Counted from the first letter of the stretch, positions 20,591 through 40,868 are shown. The stretch: DNA of 64,000 bases from Glandiceps talaboti (GCF_964340395.1 NC_135556.1:12711410-12775409), one strand, 5' to 3'. The notes: generated by a model from the sequence alone, not told the origin. Program-made: numbers and translations.

Positions 20591-23500
20591 TCATTGTATA
20601 TCATGATGGACAGTACATTCGTGTATATAACTTCGTCATAATCCAAAAGCAGCATGCGTGAGCTTTTTTGACACTTCATCCTTCATGGTCTTGTGAACAT
20701 TGAACCAAAATCAAAGTAATAGTATATTTGTTTACTGCACTGCGACCAACTGAGGCAAAATTGAAACTGAAATTTCTCCCACAGTTATCATTCTCTGTTT
20801 TCAAAATAAAGTTTCATATTTCAAAATAGACATACTGATCACAAAAAAAGCACGAAATGAAGACAAAGAAAAACAGACCCCTGTAACTATTCCACTTGTA
20901 TGTTCTTCTATCTGATGCGTGTTCTTGCAAGCAGGGTTCTTCTTGAAAAATACAACAAAATCATTCAAAATGCAAATTAGTCTGTTGAATATGCATAGAT
21001 TGTAACCAAACAATGATGAAATATGTTTAAAAGGTTACAATTCTTATTATGGGCAGATCCTAATGAGATATACAAATTCACCAGAGATTGGCAAAATATT
21101 CTAATTGGACTAATTGTTATACATCGAGTTTTATCTCAATATTACAATTATTGATTCAATTAGCATACTTGTAGCAAATTTCACTCAAACATATGATAAC
21201 TATGAATTAGCTTAGATATTCATGTTTTCATGCCAGAATTGTGATAGCAGCACTCAGTACTCAGATAGATAGATTTATATGACGAGTCGACGACCCTCCC
21301 CAAATTCGTGAGTAAACGCTGCACTTTGTTGTAAATATAACTATTAAGTGGTTATGAAACTGTTGTACATCAAAATGATGAATACATGTTTCACCAGATT
21401 TAAACTGAATGCCTTCTGTAAGGGTAGTCTTACAATTTCATGATTTATGCAAGAAATTTAGCTCAACATCTGTGATTTTTTTCAAGTCCCAGTGAAAGTT
21501 AGTTGTCAAAAACGTTGGTCAAATGCCAGGAAAGCTTGCCATCCTCAACTGCACTTGGGTTTCGTAATCCCTTACATACCCGGGATATGTACACCCATTT
21601 CCACGGCAAATAATAAACGAAATTAAAACCTGCATAACATTGCTATTACGCATCAGAATGTTTACATACTTCATGGTACGCATCATAACAGTTGAACAAC
21701 TTTAATAAAGTGAAGTGATACAGTATTATTGCCCTACTTCGTCCCTGGGTAAAGTGTATACATTCTTGTTTCAATCGAGATTGACAGACGCACCATCTGC
21801 TCCAAATCGTATACATGCGTGAAAGGTGTGAAGTGAGCAGACCATTGTGACTGTATATCTTTGCAATAAAGCTTACAGATGATGTGTATTTTCAGTGCTC
21901 ACCTCCTTGCTTTGATGTATTAAACTGGGAAAGGGGTTTCAAGTGTTTGTATTGATATTTTCATTGAATCTGAAGATTATTAAATAATCTAAAATGTTGA
22001 AGCAAACAAAAATATTTCGACTTTTAATACTATTTTCATCAGATTATTTCTGAATGCCCAGGATATAATTATGCAAAAATACATGAATCTGAGGAAAAAC
22101 ATGCTTTTTTTCTCAGCTATGTTGATAACTATAGAGGGTTGTTATGGTGATGTTATGACAGTGATTTACACTGCATCCAACCTTTCCATGCAAAGCAGAT
22201 ACGTTGAGAGATTTGAATGTCAAGTGACCTAATGTAGAATGTGAAACGGTCATACCACTCTCACCACACGGTATCGAAAACAGGAAATTATATACGAGTA
22301 CATAGGGACATGCAATCTTGTTTGTATGGATGGATACATAGAATATAACGTTACGAATGTGAATGATGATACAGGGCCGTACCTGACCAAATTACCAGCG
22401 GGGCGAACTTTGTCTTGGTGCAATCATGCATTTAAAATATAGAAACGTGGCTAATTTACATAAAATTGCATACAATTTAAATTATATATATTTTAGCATA
22501 CGCAATCAAATATCATATGTAAGGCTAGAAAAAATAAAAAAGCTGGTCAACGGGCAACCTAACCCAACACATTGGGTAGGTTGGTAGGTAGGTAGAATTT
22601 CTTTTTCCACAATGCTTAACAAGGATAAAACAAACCATATATAATGATAGCAAAATATTTCAGGTCGAGTTTAGATAGAACTTATTCAGTCATCTTGATA
22701 CTATCTCTTGCAATTTGTCTGCATAGCAGGTTAAATAAATGTTGTAGCTCCTCTCACCCTCTCTTCTAAAAAAATGTTAAGCCTCGCCAAATGAAACTCA
22801 AGCAATATTTTAGCCACCCCTTCTGTCACTACACTAAAGTGGAGATATAAAATTATGTTGTACAATATGATACATTAAAATAACGGTGATAGCCAACAAC
22901 AATAATACTCCGAATGAGATTACTTTCCACAGGATGTGGATTTCACACGCATACGAAGATGTCTCTAATTAGCTCTAACCTATCGAGGGAGGTACTTAGC
23001 CAGACACCATCCATCTTGTTTTGGGAGAAAGACAATTATCACCTTGATTACTACTGATTGGAGAGACAACTCCAAAGGTGAAAAAAAAATGAAAATAAGA
23101 TAGTGTAGGAGGCCATTTAGAGGCATAAAATATCAAACCATTGACATAATTTAAAGTCTTACAATGCGTGAATATTGTAATAAAATACCAGAATTGAAAC
23201 AATTATGCTATACATTACATATTATCTGGAAGTGTATTTTGTTGTGGCAAAGCTGAAAGATATTTTGCGGATGTGCACTTGGTAAATGACTTCTCCTGAT
23301 GTTTAATTTGGTTCCAAAGAATCCCAAATAAAGAGCAAAACATTTCAAGACTTTCAGACTTTGATGGCCCTATGACTGTTCTGCCCACTTCCATGGTCGT
23401 AAACTTTTGCTCAATTCTATTTAGTGCACATTGGATATGCAACAGCTTAATTTAATCTCAATTCATGCTTGTATGCATCAGCAGAGCCAAGTAAACCACT

Positions 23501-24997
23501 GTATAAGATATTATATAATTTGGAATATACTCAAATGTATATTGTTACTGTACTATTCAGAAAATATAAAGAAATATCCTTAATTTTGAAACAAATGCGA
23601 AGCCCGCATGAGGATATATTGCCCATCACCAAAAAAATATATATGGGTAGGTTGAACAGCTTTTTCATTTTTCCTGGCCTAATGTCACATCTGTCAAAGT
23701 AGTTGCCGAAAAGATATCACATTCAAAGTAAAAAAAACAACCAAACTTTTAAATTAAAAAAAATTGGATGGTGCTTTCTCAAATAAGTAACACATGTATA
23801 ACAAAATAATCATTTTCTTTACCCTACTCCCAACACTTTTATGGCCCTCCTTTATGTTGGAACCCAAGGTGAACTCAGTGAATTCTCCTTGTCATTATCA
23901 TTATAATGGAAATAGTTGAAGTTTGGATTTTAATGTCGAGGTACAGCTCTGTTTAGAAATTCAGGGCCATTCTTTCCATAGCAAATTGTCGCTTCAAAAT
24001 GAATTGCGTAATAACGCTCGTGTCAGTGCAATGAGATAATTATATCACACAACATTTTAACCAAAGACAATGTCGAACACAATTATTGAAAGTGGATCAG
24101 ATTCTTTAAAGAGTGGATCTTAAATTGCGTACCTAGTTTAATAGTTTTTCAGGGCCACCAAATATTCCAAAAAGAGGTCTACCGTTTTATCAGTAAATGT
24201 TTTAATATAAGGAACAAGTTGTAAATGAGGTCGAGTGCATCTTCGGAGTCACTGCATGCAACAGGCGACCTCGCGTTGAACGACTTTTACCGTCTTTTTT
24301 GGAGTTTCACTCTCTGACATTATTGCGACTTGCTATCTTCAAATGAAGGAGACTTTCAAGACTCCTGTTACTCGTGGAAAATGCACAGTGCATGTGAACT
24401 TCTTTTGTACTTCCCGCACAAAGAATTTTTAAAGTTACAATTTTTAACTGGACACATTTTTATTCAAAGTTAAGCCAGCGTACAATAGAGATATAAGATA
24501 CATATTAGCGAGGAGTCAGTGTACAGTCACTTTTGACTTTAGTGAACCATCAATTTAAATCGCGCATGCTAGGAATCGTCACTTAAATAACGATTTTAAT
24601 AACATCGCTATGTATTCAAAAAGTCGCTTTTTTCCTTGTTTTTTCCAAAATCTCAGGGGAGGGGGAGGCAACTGCCCCCTGCCCCCCTTCAGGCTACGGT
24701 ATTACTGGTTGTACTTTACTCCATCTTGCTTGATGCTGCCAGTACGTATAGTATATCAAGCGAGAGTGTCAGTGTATGGAGAATACAAATCTCCAATCGA
24801 GGCAACGTCGCTGCTTGTGAACAAATTAATTTCAGCTCAACTGTTTTGTATCTAGGTATTAAAAGCTGCCGTGTCGTGTCGTGTCGTGTCGTGACGTGAC
24901 GTATCATATTAATACTTTAAATCGTGTTGTGTGATAACTCACCACTTTACTGGTTCACCTTTGTGTCACCTGAAGGAGTGAGTTTAGTGTTGATTTC
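20591..24997. other. Intergenic, no gene recognised
   Basis: About 4.4 kb of AT-rich DNA. A pearl-like left-end fragment ('accagatttaaactgaatgc', also at 58231) lies at about 21392, and a (GTGTC)n-type pentanucleotide run at 24869-24903. Short frames such as 23215-23442 (minus) show no domain I recognise. Confidence 0.35.
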
Positions 24998-25195
24998 ACG
25001 GTTGTCTTTCTAAATTTACAATATGAAGTGTGCTGTAGATCTGACGGCTGTCCTGCTAAACGGACAATATGAAGTGTGCTTTAGATTGGACGGTTGTCCT
25101 GCATAACGGACAATGCGGAGTATGGTGTATAAGTGGATGGTTGTCCCAGGTTACTAAATGGACTGTGTGAAGTGAGTTGCAGATTGCAATTGGAC
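24998..25195. repeat. 46-bp tandem repeat upstream of the sulfotransferase gene
   Basis: About four diverged units with 'acggttgtcctgc', 'acggacaatatgaagtgtg' and 'tagatt'. Ends about 630 bases before the first coding exon at 25821, so it lies in the promoter or 5' leader. Confidence 0.75.
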
Positions 25196-25820
25196 GGTTA
25201 ATAGTTGTTGAATGTTTGTGTTACATACCCGGTACATAATAATTTGATAGCTAACCGACTTGTGGAAATATAGAAATGTCTGATCGACCTCAAACAGCTG
25301 TGACACTAGTATAATAGAATAGAATATATCGTGAGAAAGCTTCCTCCAGCACAACAGGAAAGTGCATTGACGTATTGTCACTACACTGTTACCAAACACG
25401 TGCACTTCATACAGGGAATCACACTCACTTGGCTAGTAGTACTCACTCAGGAATCAATGCACATTGACCAACAGGATGCTTGTAGATAGATTATTTCACA
25501 GCTTAGCGGCAAATATGAGGCAGATAAGATTACGATCACGATCAAGCTCTTTGTGGCGGTAGGATTCTGAAGTTTTGCAGACATAACGCCAGGTATTCAG
25601 GCTATACATATACACGATTTGATAACATAATTTACTGATGGCAGACGTTTAAACACCATCGAAGGTCATCGAAACAACCTTAAACTGGAATAGTTTAATT
25701 GAGGTTTTTTTTTGTAAATGTATTCACCCTCCTCAAATGCTTATAAACTCAACCTGACGTGTGTAACTTCTTAAGTTTCTAACACCGGTCATCCTTCTCA
25801 TTCAACAGACCGCGAATACA

Positions 25821-28800
25821 ATGTTGATGAAATGGACCAGAAGACGGACATATTTATCATGCCTCGCAGCATTCATATTAATGCTGTTGCAAACTGTTCA
25901 ACTCTTCCTCCAAGTGTCTGAACCAAATACAGCCGTGGAAAACCACGGTGAACCCATTGTAAAGAGGTGAGCATTGCATCGGAATCTACGATTAAGACAA
26001 TATCTTACATATTGCAAAGAAATTCAACATTCAAGTGTCAGTTGGAAATTATTCATAAATGTTCAATTAAAGTGAAATGAATTACAGTGACGTATTCATG
26101 ATAAAGCCAAACCAAACACGCCCTCATCTACCAAAGTCAAGCGTGTCAAAATAACGCATCTATCTTTGGTGCATACTATCTCCGACCACTAACGAATCTT
26201 TTTAGTGGTCTGAGATAATAATAATTAATTTATTCCCACGTACAAAATTTGATTACAGAACAGAACAGAACAAAATATCCTTATCTATATACAATAAACG
26301 TGTTATTCGGGAAAAGGGTGTGGAAGTAGTTGTTACACAACTAATCGAGTCCTCCTCTCACAAAACATATGACACTCATCATTAATGTTGCCCTGTTTCA
26401 ATCAAGAATAATTAAACGTGGTAGATGATACATGGAAATACACTGAAATTACAAAATAGATTAAACATGAGCTCTAGATCCCGAAACAACCAGACTGTAG
26501 ACATTTTTAAATTCCCGCTTAAACTCTGACCTGCATTGTATAGTCCTAATATGCACTGGTATTTTATTCCATAGTTTCGCACCTGTATATTTTATGTTGA
26601 ATTGGCCCGACCTATGTTTTGTTCTTGGAATATTCAAATCGCTTCTCCTGCTTTGCCGTGTTGAATAAGAATGGCTAATTGGAGTGAAGTAATCGTGGAA
26701 GATGCTTGGTAGTCTTGTATGTAAAACATCATAGACAAACATCGCTAATTGTAGGCTGTGTTGTTGAAAAATGTTTAGAATACCGAGCTTTTGAAATAAT
26801 GGTTCTGAAGGTACATTCCATTTGCTAAAAGTCATAATACGAATTAATCGTTTTTGTACAATAAATAATTCATCAAGGTAAGTTGGGTACGTACCGCCCC
26901 ATACTTCCAGTCCATAGGTGATGTGTGGGAGAACAGTGGAGTTATAAAGCATGATAAGTATATGTTGAGGCACAACTTTGCGAATATGTAGGAATATGCC
27001 TGTAAGTTTAGAATTTACTGCAGTGGCTTTCAGGACATACACTGATCAATTGACACTCCAACAAATGATGCGGTATCAGTTTCTTGTAGTATTGTGTCTT
27101 TTATGCGCATAGATCCAATGTTATCCACTGTTTTCCTTTTGCTTTTCAGAATAAAGTAATTCGTTTTAGCTAGATTTATCGTTAGCTTATTCGCATCACA
27201 CCAATTTGTGATATTTGTTAATTCATAGCACACTGATGTCATATCAATAACATTACTTCTATCAGTAAAAGTATGGAATAAATTTGAATCACCGGCATAC
27301 AATCTAAACTCAAATAAATCGGAAGATAATGGTATATCATTAATATATACAAGAAAAAGTGTAGGTCCTAGAATTGAGCCTTGGGGAACACCACAAGTAA
27401 TTGCCCGTTTGGAGATATTAACACCATTTATACCTACAAACTGATACCTGAAAGTGAGATAATCTTTTAGCCATTGAAGGGGCGAACCTCGTATTCAATA
27501 ATATTCTAATTTCGATATTAGAATATCATGATTTATGGTGTCAAACGCTTTCGAAAAATCAATGAATAACCCAGGTGTTGGATTTCCCTTATCAATTTCT
27601 TCAAGAAGATGTTAGGTGAGGCTGATCAAAGACAGTTTCGTGCCATGTTGCTTCCGAAAAACCATATTGGTGTTTGTGAAATGTGTTGTTTTTCTCACAG
27701 AAGTTTAAAATTTGATTATTAACCATTTTTTCAACAATTTTGCTGAGTAAAGGCAAAATACTACCTACACTACCTATTTTTTAATTTTGAACTAACCTCA
27801 CTGTTTATGAAAACCCCTTTGACATATTCATTTGTCTTCTGTTCCACAGGATAGTCCCTCCCATCGGTCGTATTCAACTGAAGAACGCAACTCTATTCTC
27901 GAAGTATGCATATCAGAGTGGTCGTATTCCGAATGTTGGTTATCCCGTCGTACCACGGGAAAACTTCATCCCGAACTTCTTCACTAAATTGTCAACTGAA
28001 GAAAGGAGCGCCCTCAGCGATAAGGCGGTTGCAATTTCATTTCTTCATCACCAGAAGTGTGCGGGGATGACGATGCGTCGATGCATGGACAAAGTGGCCA
28101 GAACCTTCTCAATGGAACACCCTCGTTTGATCTGGGATGGATCCGTCGTTAATTTCTACAAGAAGATAGCTGTAGATGGACACACACCAAATGATGTATT
28201 GCTATATTATGGAGACGCTGCTTTCGGAGTGTGTGATACTAAAATGAATGGGGAACTTTGTTCATATTTTACAATACTGCGTGAACCGTACGACCGTATT
28301 GTATCTGCCTATGAGTACTGCATCGCAGTTCATTCCATGGATCCAATATGTAACCTATGGAATGTACAAAATATTTCAATTGAGGAATTCGCCCTCCATA
28401 CGGGAAGTCATTTGTTTTCCCAGTTGCTGTACAACGTGGAAATATGTAACCTTCCGGCAACAGGCGAAGAACTACGGTCGGTTGGAAATCACGATTCGAT
28501 AGATTGGTCAATGCGTAAACCGTGTTGGTATAAACATAAAGCGTACATGGAATACCATTTAAGTAAAACATCAAAAGATCAGCTTTTATCTTACATCAAT
28601 GATAATTTAGAAAATTGGTTTATGATCATAGGGACGACTGCAGAATACGACCTAACACTCAAAATGTTAGACCGCGCATATGGTATTTCGTTTAGTAGTA
28701 TTTGTAAAAGAGATTCAACGAATATCAATATGGAGAGGACGCCAGAAAAAGAGAGAGAAGAACGGCGGCAAAAACTTCACGCTGATTATAGAGTGCGTGA

Positions 28801-28942
28801 AGCACTGTATTATGACGTCAGAATTTATGAGCAAGCGATGAGGATATTTGAAAAACAAAAGAAGAACTATTTTAGTGAAAAAATCGAAACTTCTCACGAT
28901 AAGAGAAATACCAGCGCTTTTTATTCTAATGGTTACGCTTGA
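25821..28942 (+). CDS. Type II membrane carbohydrate sulfotransferase-like protein (2 coding exons, 412 aa)
   Basis: Predicted Golgi enzyme that moves a sulfate from PAPS to a glycan; the acceptor cannot be read from the sequence. Exons 25821-25966 and 27850-28942 join in phase (AG|G, one Arg codon), with donor GTGAGC and acceptor CCACAG. Residues 12-30 form a single hydrophobic anchor after a basic stretch (KWTRRR), as in Golgi sulfotransferases. The 5'-phosphosulfate loop is [12 protein letters not shown] at 113-124 with its lysine present. The 3'-phosphate site is [16 protein letters not shown] at about 190-205 with the usual Arg and Ser. The C-terminal third is charged and helical in look. 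The intron holds a dead minus-strand LINE. The exact subfamily is unclear; it is distinct from the Gal3ST-type gene at 40.9 kb. Confidence 0.87.
26215..27795 (-). mobile_element. 5'-truncated, inactive LINE (CR1/L2/Jockey-like) in the sulfotransferase intron
   Basis: Antisense to the host gene. Reverse transcriptase blocks can be read in order: [13 protein letters not shown] (near 27760), [14 protein letters not shown] (near 27560), [10 protein letters not shown] (near 27385), LYAGDSN (near 27300), then the C-terminal tail with TRQSRR and [11 protein letters not shown] (26540-26680). The catalytic YADD box reads YAGD, and stops and frame changes break the frame around 27490-27610 and near 27040. 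The 5' half is missing. The 3' end is AT-rich (26215-26240). A related tail lies at 50190-50435. Confidence 0.85.
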
Positions 28943-29829
28943 TGCTTGATCAGCGGCGGCTATATAAGTTTCGATGTTGTGTCGTTATTACAAGCTGTAA
29001 ACCCAAGCCGGCAGTACTAGTGTGTTGGAGTGAATGGGAACATCTGTCATTTGTTTTAAACATGGAGGGGGGACTGGGGGAGGGGGTATATTAATTGGGG
29101 TACATCTCTGATGTGACCAAACCGACTAGAAAATCAAAGACAGAACTAAGTGATATACATGCTGAGTAACATGTCAAAACTATTACTTGCCTTTGTGTGA
29201 CAACAAAACAAAACAAAACAAAACAAAACAAAACAAAACAAAACAACTATCAAATAAATGAAAAATGAACAAGCAAACGAACGACAAGTATAGGGACAAA
29301 TAAAATAATAAAATAAACCAGCAAATAAACAGATACTCGTGGGGGTTTTGTTTTGTTTTGTTTTGTTTTGTTTTGTCACACGGTTCCTGGGTCCCCTGTG
29401 GGTATTCTGGATATTTGGAAGGTTGGTTTTTTATCATCAGTTTACTGTGACCGCGACAATTTAAAAGTAATAAGGCTGCGGTCAGAGGAGATACCAGGGG
29501 GATGGCATGAAAAAATGAGGGGGGGGGGGGGTCTTCAAAATATTTTGAAGCGCAAGGGGCTGTGGTTGTCTTTGTATGAGTAATGATGGAGACAGAGGCA
29601 GAGAATATTTTGTTTGAATAAAATTAAAGATAATAAGCATTCTTCTAAAATCATGAAAATACCGTAGTTGTTGACGTAGAAGTTTACTCACCTGTGCTTT
29701 AGACTGGGGCAAATATGTTGGACTTACGTCATCTCCACGCATGCGTTCTTAAGAGAAAGTCGTGAGCAGAATGCTCACGTTCAGCTCGGCGTACACACGA
29801 GGAAAAATTCACGTCATACAATGCCAAAA
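28943..29829. other. Downstream flank of the sulfotransferase gene
   Basis: Contains (CAAAA)n at 29203-29246 and its reverse complement (TTTTG)n at 29347-29378, about 100 bases apart, plus a G run at 29519-29531. Several AATAAA motifs (e.g. 29253) could serve as poly(A) signals. No gene seen. Confidence 0.45.
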
Positions 29830-30505
29830 ATCTGTAAATGTCATTAAATATGCAAATTAGTAATAAGAACAAAACAGAGATGGAACATCCAGTCAGTAGC
29901 TTGCATTTGAATTAAAGCGATGATTTCATATTAAGAAATCATCATCAATGTATCTACAGTGTTTCATGATATTTTCAAACAATAATGGAAAATATATCCA
30001 TTAATCAGTAAATGTCATGAATTATGCAAATTAGTCATTCATGGGTAAATTATACCTGTCATATCAAAGGGACATGTTGATATTACTGGGTTTCATATTT
30101 TCGATATACATATCACATTAGATGACTTCCTGAGCAGCTATACAGAAGTATCTATAATCGGCCAATCTCATTAATTATGCAAATTGGTCATTCATATGCA
30201 AATTCTACCTGTTATATCAAAGGGACATGTTCACACTGCTGGGTTTCATATTTTCAATATACATATCACATTAGATGACATCATGAGCAGCTTTAAAGAA
30301 GTATCTATAATTGGTAAATCTCATTAATTATGCAAATTGGTCATTCATATGCAAATTCTACCTGTTATATCAAAGGGACATGTTCACACTGCTGGGTTTC
30401 ATATCTTCAATATACATATCACATTAGATGACATCATGAGCAGCTATAAAGAAGTATCTATAATTGATAAATCTCATTAATTATGCAAATTGTATGCATC
30501 TTTGT
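29830..30505 (+). mobile_element. Tandem-repeat element, ~150-bp units with ATGCAAAT
   Basis: About 4.3 units, starting near 29836, 30010, 30165, 30316 and 30467. Each carries 'cattaattatgcaaattgg', 'caaagggacatgtt' and 'acatatcacattagatgac'. The last two full units are nearly identical. Same architecture as the core repeats at 58.2-59.1 kb, but without a tetranucleotide tail. It ends about 100 bases from a tRNA gene. Confidence 0.7.
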
Positions 30506-30604
30506 GCCTATTCACACAATCTAGCACACACTACATGCACCACTACGATAATACCACTCAAAAAATTGGCATATAAATATAGGAGTCATAACAAAAAAAT
30601 ATGG

Positions 30605-30686
30605 CGACGAGGATGGGATTCGAACCCACGCGTGCAGAGCACAATGGATTAGCAGTCCATCGCCTTAACCACTCGGCCACCTCGTC
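30605..30686 (-). tRNA. tRNA-Ser-GCT: tRNA-Ser (anticodon GCU), copy 1
   Basis: An 82-nt gene with a seven-pair acceptor stem (GACGAGG/CCTCGTC), long variable arm, B box GGTTCGAATCC and anticodon GCT in the loop CTGCTAA. No intron and no encoded CCA. A T7 run (pol III terminator) lies a few bases past the 3' end on the minus strand. Identical in sequence to the copies at 57753 and 59578. Confidence 0.97.
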
Positions 30687-30978
30687 TGCTTACGTGACGA
30701 CGATGTAACATTTGAACAATTTTTGAAATAGGCTTTTTTTAAAATTCTTTTCACTTATATGAAAATAACTATGAGGCTTCATTTGAATAAAGACAATCGT
30801 CAGCATGATGTAACGGGTTGAATATTATCTTTTCAGGTTTCATTTGAATAAATACAACATAAAAATGGTGGTTGTGTGTCATTGTTCATTTTTAAATAGA
30901 TATGAGTAAAAAAAATATTTATGTCATGATGTTTGTGCTAAGTGCATATATGTAATCTCTTACTCTCCTTTTGTTGAT

Positions 30979-31135
30979 GTGTATGTATGTATGTATGTAT
31001 GTATGTATGTATGTATGTATGTATGTATGTATGTATGTATGTATGTATGTATGTATGTATGTATGTACGTACCATACAAACAATGGTTTGATGGGTAAGT
31101 ACATGGATGCAATGATTGATCAATAAATCGATCAA

Positions 31136-31178
<43 letters not shown>

Positions 31179-31182
31179 ATAC
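30979..31182. repeat. (GTAT)n and (AAAT)n microsatellites
   Basis: (GTAT)n at about 30979-31068 and (AAAT)n at 31133-31182, between the tRNA gene and GTPBP8. Confidence 0.95.
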
Positions 31183-31790
31183 AAAATGAGAAAAGCAATA
31201 TATTGAACAAAAAAGGGTGGCACCTTCCACCCCATGGATGGTTGAATTAAGCAGGGAAGATATGAAAGTGAAAAGAAATTTTAGAACACAGGAGAAACTA
31301 TTGGCAGACGTTGGGACACGACAGTCGAAAAACTGAGAAACAGGTAAAAGAAAGTTTTAATATGTCAAGAAAAGTTGAAAAATGAAGACAGACCTCTCAT
31401 CACTTCCCTGAGTATGTGATACGATTGAAGTTAATTGCGATAAGACTGAAGTTAGTGGCTAAACACAAGAAAAAAAAAGAAATACATGTTCTACCGAAAA
31501 ACCAGCAATTTCCAATAGCGTAAAATTGTGTTAGAGGGCGCTTCACTTTCGCGTTTGTCCGAAAACAATATGGCTGCGCCCATGGACAGACACATTCGGT
31601 GACTGAGATGATGAAACCACAGCGAAATTACCGTTTTTTCATTCCGCATTCTATCGATAGATCATTTTGAAGTTTTGCACTAGTTCGAAAAGAAGAGTAC
31701 ATATTTATATGAAAGGTTGTTGTCGCGTGACTCAATGTTGTCAGTCAAAACAACGTGTCTTTGACATCGACAAAACGTTACAGGTAGTAC

Positions 31791-38460
<6,670 letters not shown>

Positions 38461-40868
38461 TGAAAAACTGGTGTCGGACATCTTTGAAATGTGCAGATTA
38501 TTAGTTACTTTCTTTGAATACAATGCTCATGATTTCTGTAAGCCTCCCGTCTTGAGAATTCAGAGACTAAAGAATATGTCTTTTAACATTCTACAGTTTC
38601 CTCTGAACCCCAAAATAGTATTTGGATATCAGTTTTTAATAGTAATAATGTGTATTTATAATGTGCTTGTGCTGCGATAAGTGCATAGGATTAAACCATT
38701 CGCATAGCAACCTCTATCCAGGGTACCCAATCGTACAACTTGATTGATTGGGGCACAATCATCGTTCAAATCTTGCCCGAGGACTTTTGCCAATCAGAAA
38801 CAAACAGCAGCAACAGAGCTTCAACCTGCTGCAACCTGCAGATCCAAACTGGCCACTCTAACCTTTTCTCCAGTAGTAAGGACTCTTGTGGAATGTTGGT
38901 GGTACATTTGTAGTTGTATAAGTGTAGACCTTCTACAGTGTAATACAGTACCTGTAGTTTAAGATTTTTTTTTCATGTAGAACACTTGTGTTATCATTGT
39001 TGGAAACCAAGAATTTTCCAATTTAGATGACATAACATCATCATATTATCAGTATGTTGTAGGTCGATGACCTGTTGAAAGAGTGTCAATGCTGTTTTCA
39101 AGTTCACTGAAATGTTGGGTAATTTACTCAAGTTTTTTTCTCTGGTTTTCACCAATGTAATTCAGGATGTTTTGAAAGTAAATGAGAACTTGTAAAAGGA
39201 TGTTATGTTTACTGAGGATGGATATGGACAAATTTGATTAAAATAAAATAATTCAATCCAAATAAGTTGTCATGGTTTCATAATATTTATTTACATATAT
39301 CTTATGTTAAACTGGATGACAAATGGGTATTTATTTTGGATTTATCAATCAACATTGCTTTCTTTTACTACTTGAAAAAATACTTTAGAACGGCATAACC
39401 AAGTCCATGTCTGCATTCAAAAATTGCAAAACCTAAAGAGTGTGTAAAAAGTTTGTTAAGATAACACACATTTTACACATTAGAATTTTATTTTTGCATT
39501 ATTTTATTTATAGACAAGGATTTTTTATGTGGTTTTCTTTTTTTTTTACATTTTCCCAGATAAATAATAGAGCTGTTTTATCAGTCAAAAATCCATTTTT
39601 TAATCAGTGTATAAATCTGAAACAATTCGAGGGAAACATTTGAGTAACTCATAATGAACTTTGAATACATGAACTCTTAAAAATACACTATGATGCAATA
39701 TTACGCACAAAGGGTCTATTCCATGCATAGCCGAACATTATCACGTGCGAAATTGTTGAAAATGGTTGAAGTTACCTGTTCAAGATGGATGGCGCCCTCC
39801 CGTGATGAAAATTGTAAAGCACTGATTGATATATAGATCGCATAGTTGAATAATTCTTCAGAACGAAATAGGTTAAAAATCAAAACCGAACAACCAATCA
39901 GTACCACATTTGATTTACTTTACATGTAACACAAATTTGAAAAATAAAATTGCTACTTAATTATGAACTATGTCCTATTCATATAGTGTTATTTTTTTTT
40001 GAAAAATGAAAATATCCATCTCTGTCAGACTCTGAATTTGCAATTCGCATGTTTCATCCGAAAAGCTAAACGAGCTAAAAATAGAGTACGTTTTGCTTTT
40101 CCTCTTTTAGAGCAGAGAGTTGCTTTCTTCAAAGAAATTCGAAATTCTGAATACCAAATAACCAGTCCATATTACAATAACTGTTATATAATACATTGTA
40201 AGCGTAGCCATGCAGACACCTCCCATCTAAAATACAGAAGATGTCGTGTTTTGACAACTACAACGTTCGATTGAGAAAATGGCGAACTGCTCGTGGTAGT
40301 TTCGGGTTTAGACCACCAGGTCTAGGTCAGTTATTCTGTAGTCCTGACATGAACAGTTTGTGGTAAAACGGAATACATCGTCAGAGTCGCAAATTAAATT
40401 GGTGGATTTCCTGAAAACCGAAACAAGAGTTCTGATCCAAGTCTTCTCTCTAGCTCTTGCACGGCAATGATTACTGACGCAAATATGCATGTATTGTCTA
40501 TATTCATGGTCTCGCAGCTATCTTGCTTTTTCGAATCGACGATATCTTTTCGACCACCCGGTTCATCAGTCGTCATGGTTTCTATGACTACAGGGTAACC
40601 TAGGTAATCATGTTTATACACATCATGAAAATGAACATGATGTAATGAGTTTAATATATATATTTTCTCGAAGTCAAGGTAATGTACTTTTAGGAGAAGA
40701 TTCTTTTACATCCCAATGATGTCATGCGCACTGTATTTTTACTCCGTGTTGGGGTTCTCCTCGCTTGTTATCGTCTGCATGTCTACCTAACAAGCTATGG
40801 TACATGCTTTCAAAAAACGCACGCATGAACACAGAGCATGAACACATATTAATACAATGTTTAACAGT
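38461..40868. other. 3' flanks of GTPBP8 and of the Gal3ST-like gene
   Basis: GTPBP8 and the next gene converge here. AATAAA at 39242-39247 is a candidate GTPBP8 poly(A) signal, about 780 bases past the stop. A MITE family C relative lies at about 39305-39475 ('tttgttaa', 'gggtatttattttggattt'). A minus-strand frame at about 40410-40577 starts MTTDEPGGRKDIVD and is not recognised; weak overall. Confidence 0.4.

Noticed and set aside
26461-27302. Host gene encoding a reverse-transcriptase-like protein
   Set aside because: Degenerate LINE: YADD reads YAGD, the frame is interrupted and the 5' half is absent.
28248-28574. Overlapping ORFs inside the sulfotransferase exon
   Set aside because: Shadow frames of a well-supported exon; the same applies within 41001-41758 and 60526-61081.
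29830-30505. CRISPR-like regular repeats (also 3936-4580 and 33830-34708)
   Set aside because: Units are contiguous with no unique spacers, and the DNA is eukaryotic.
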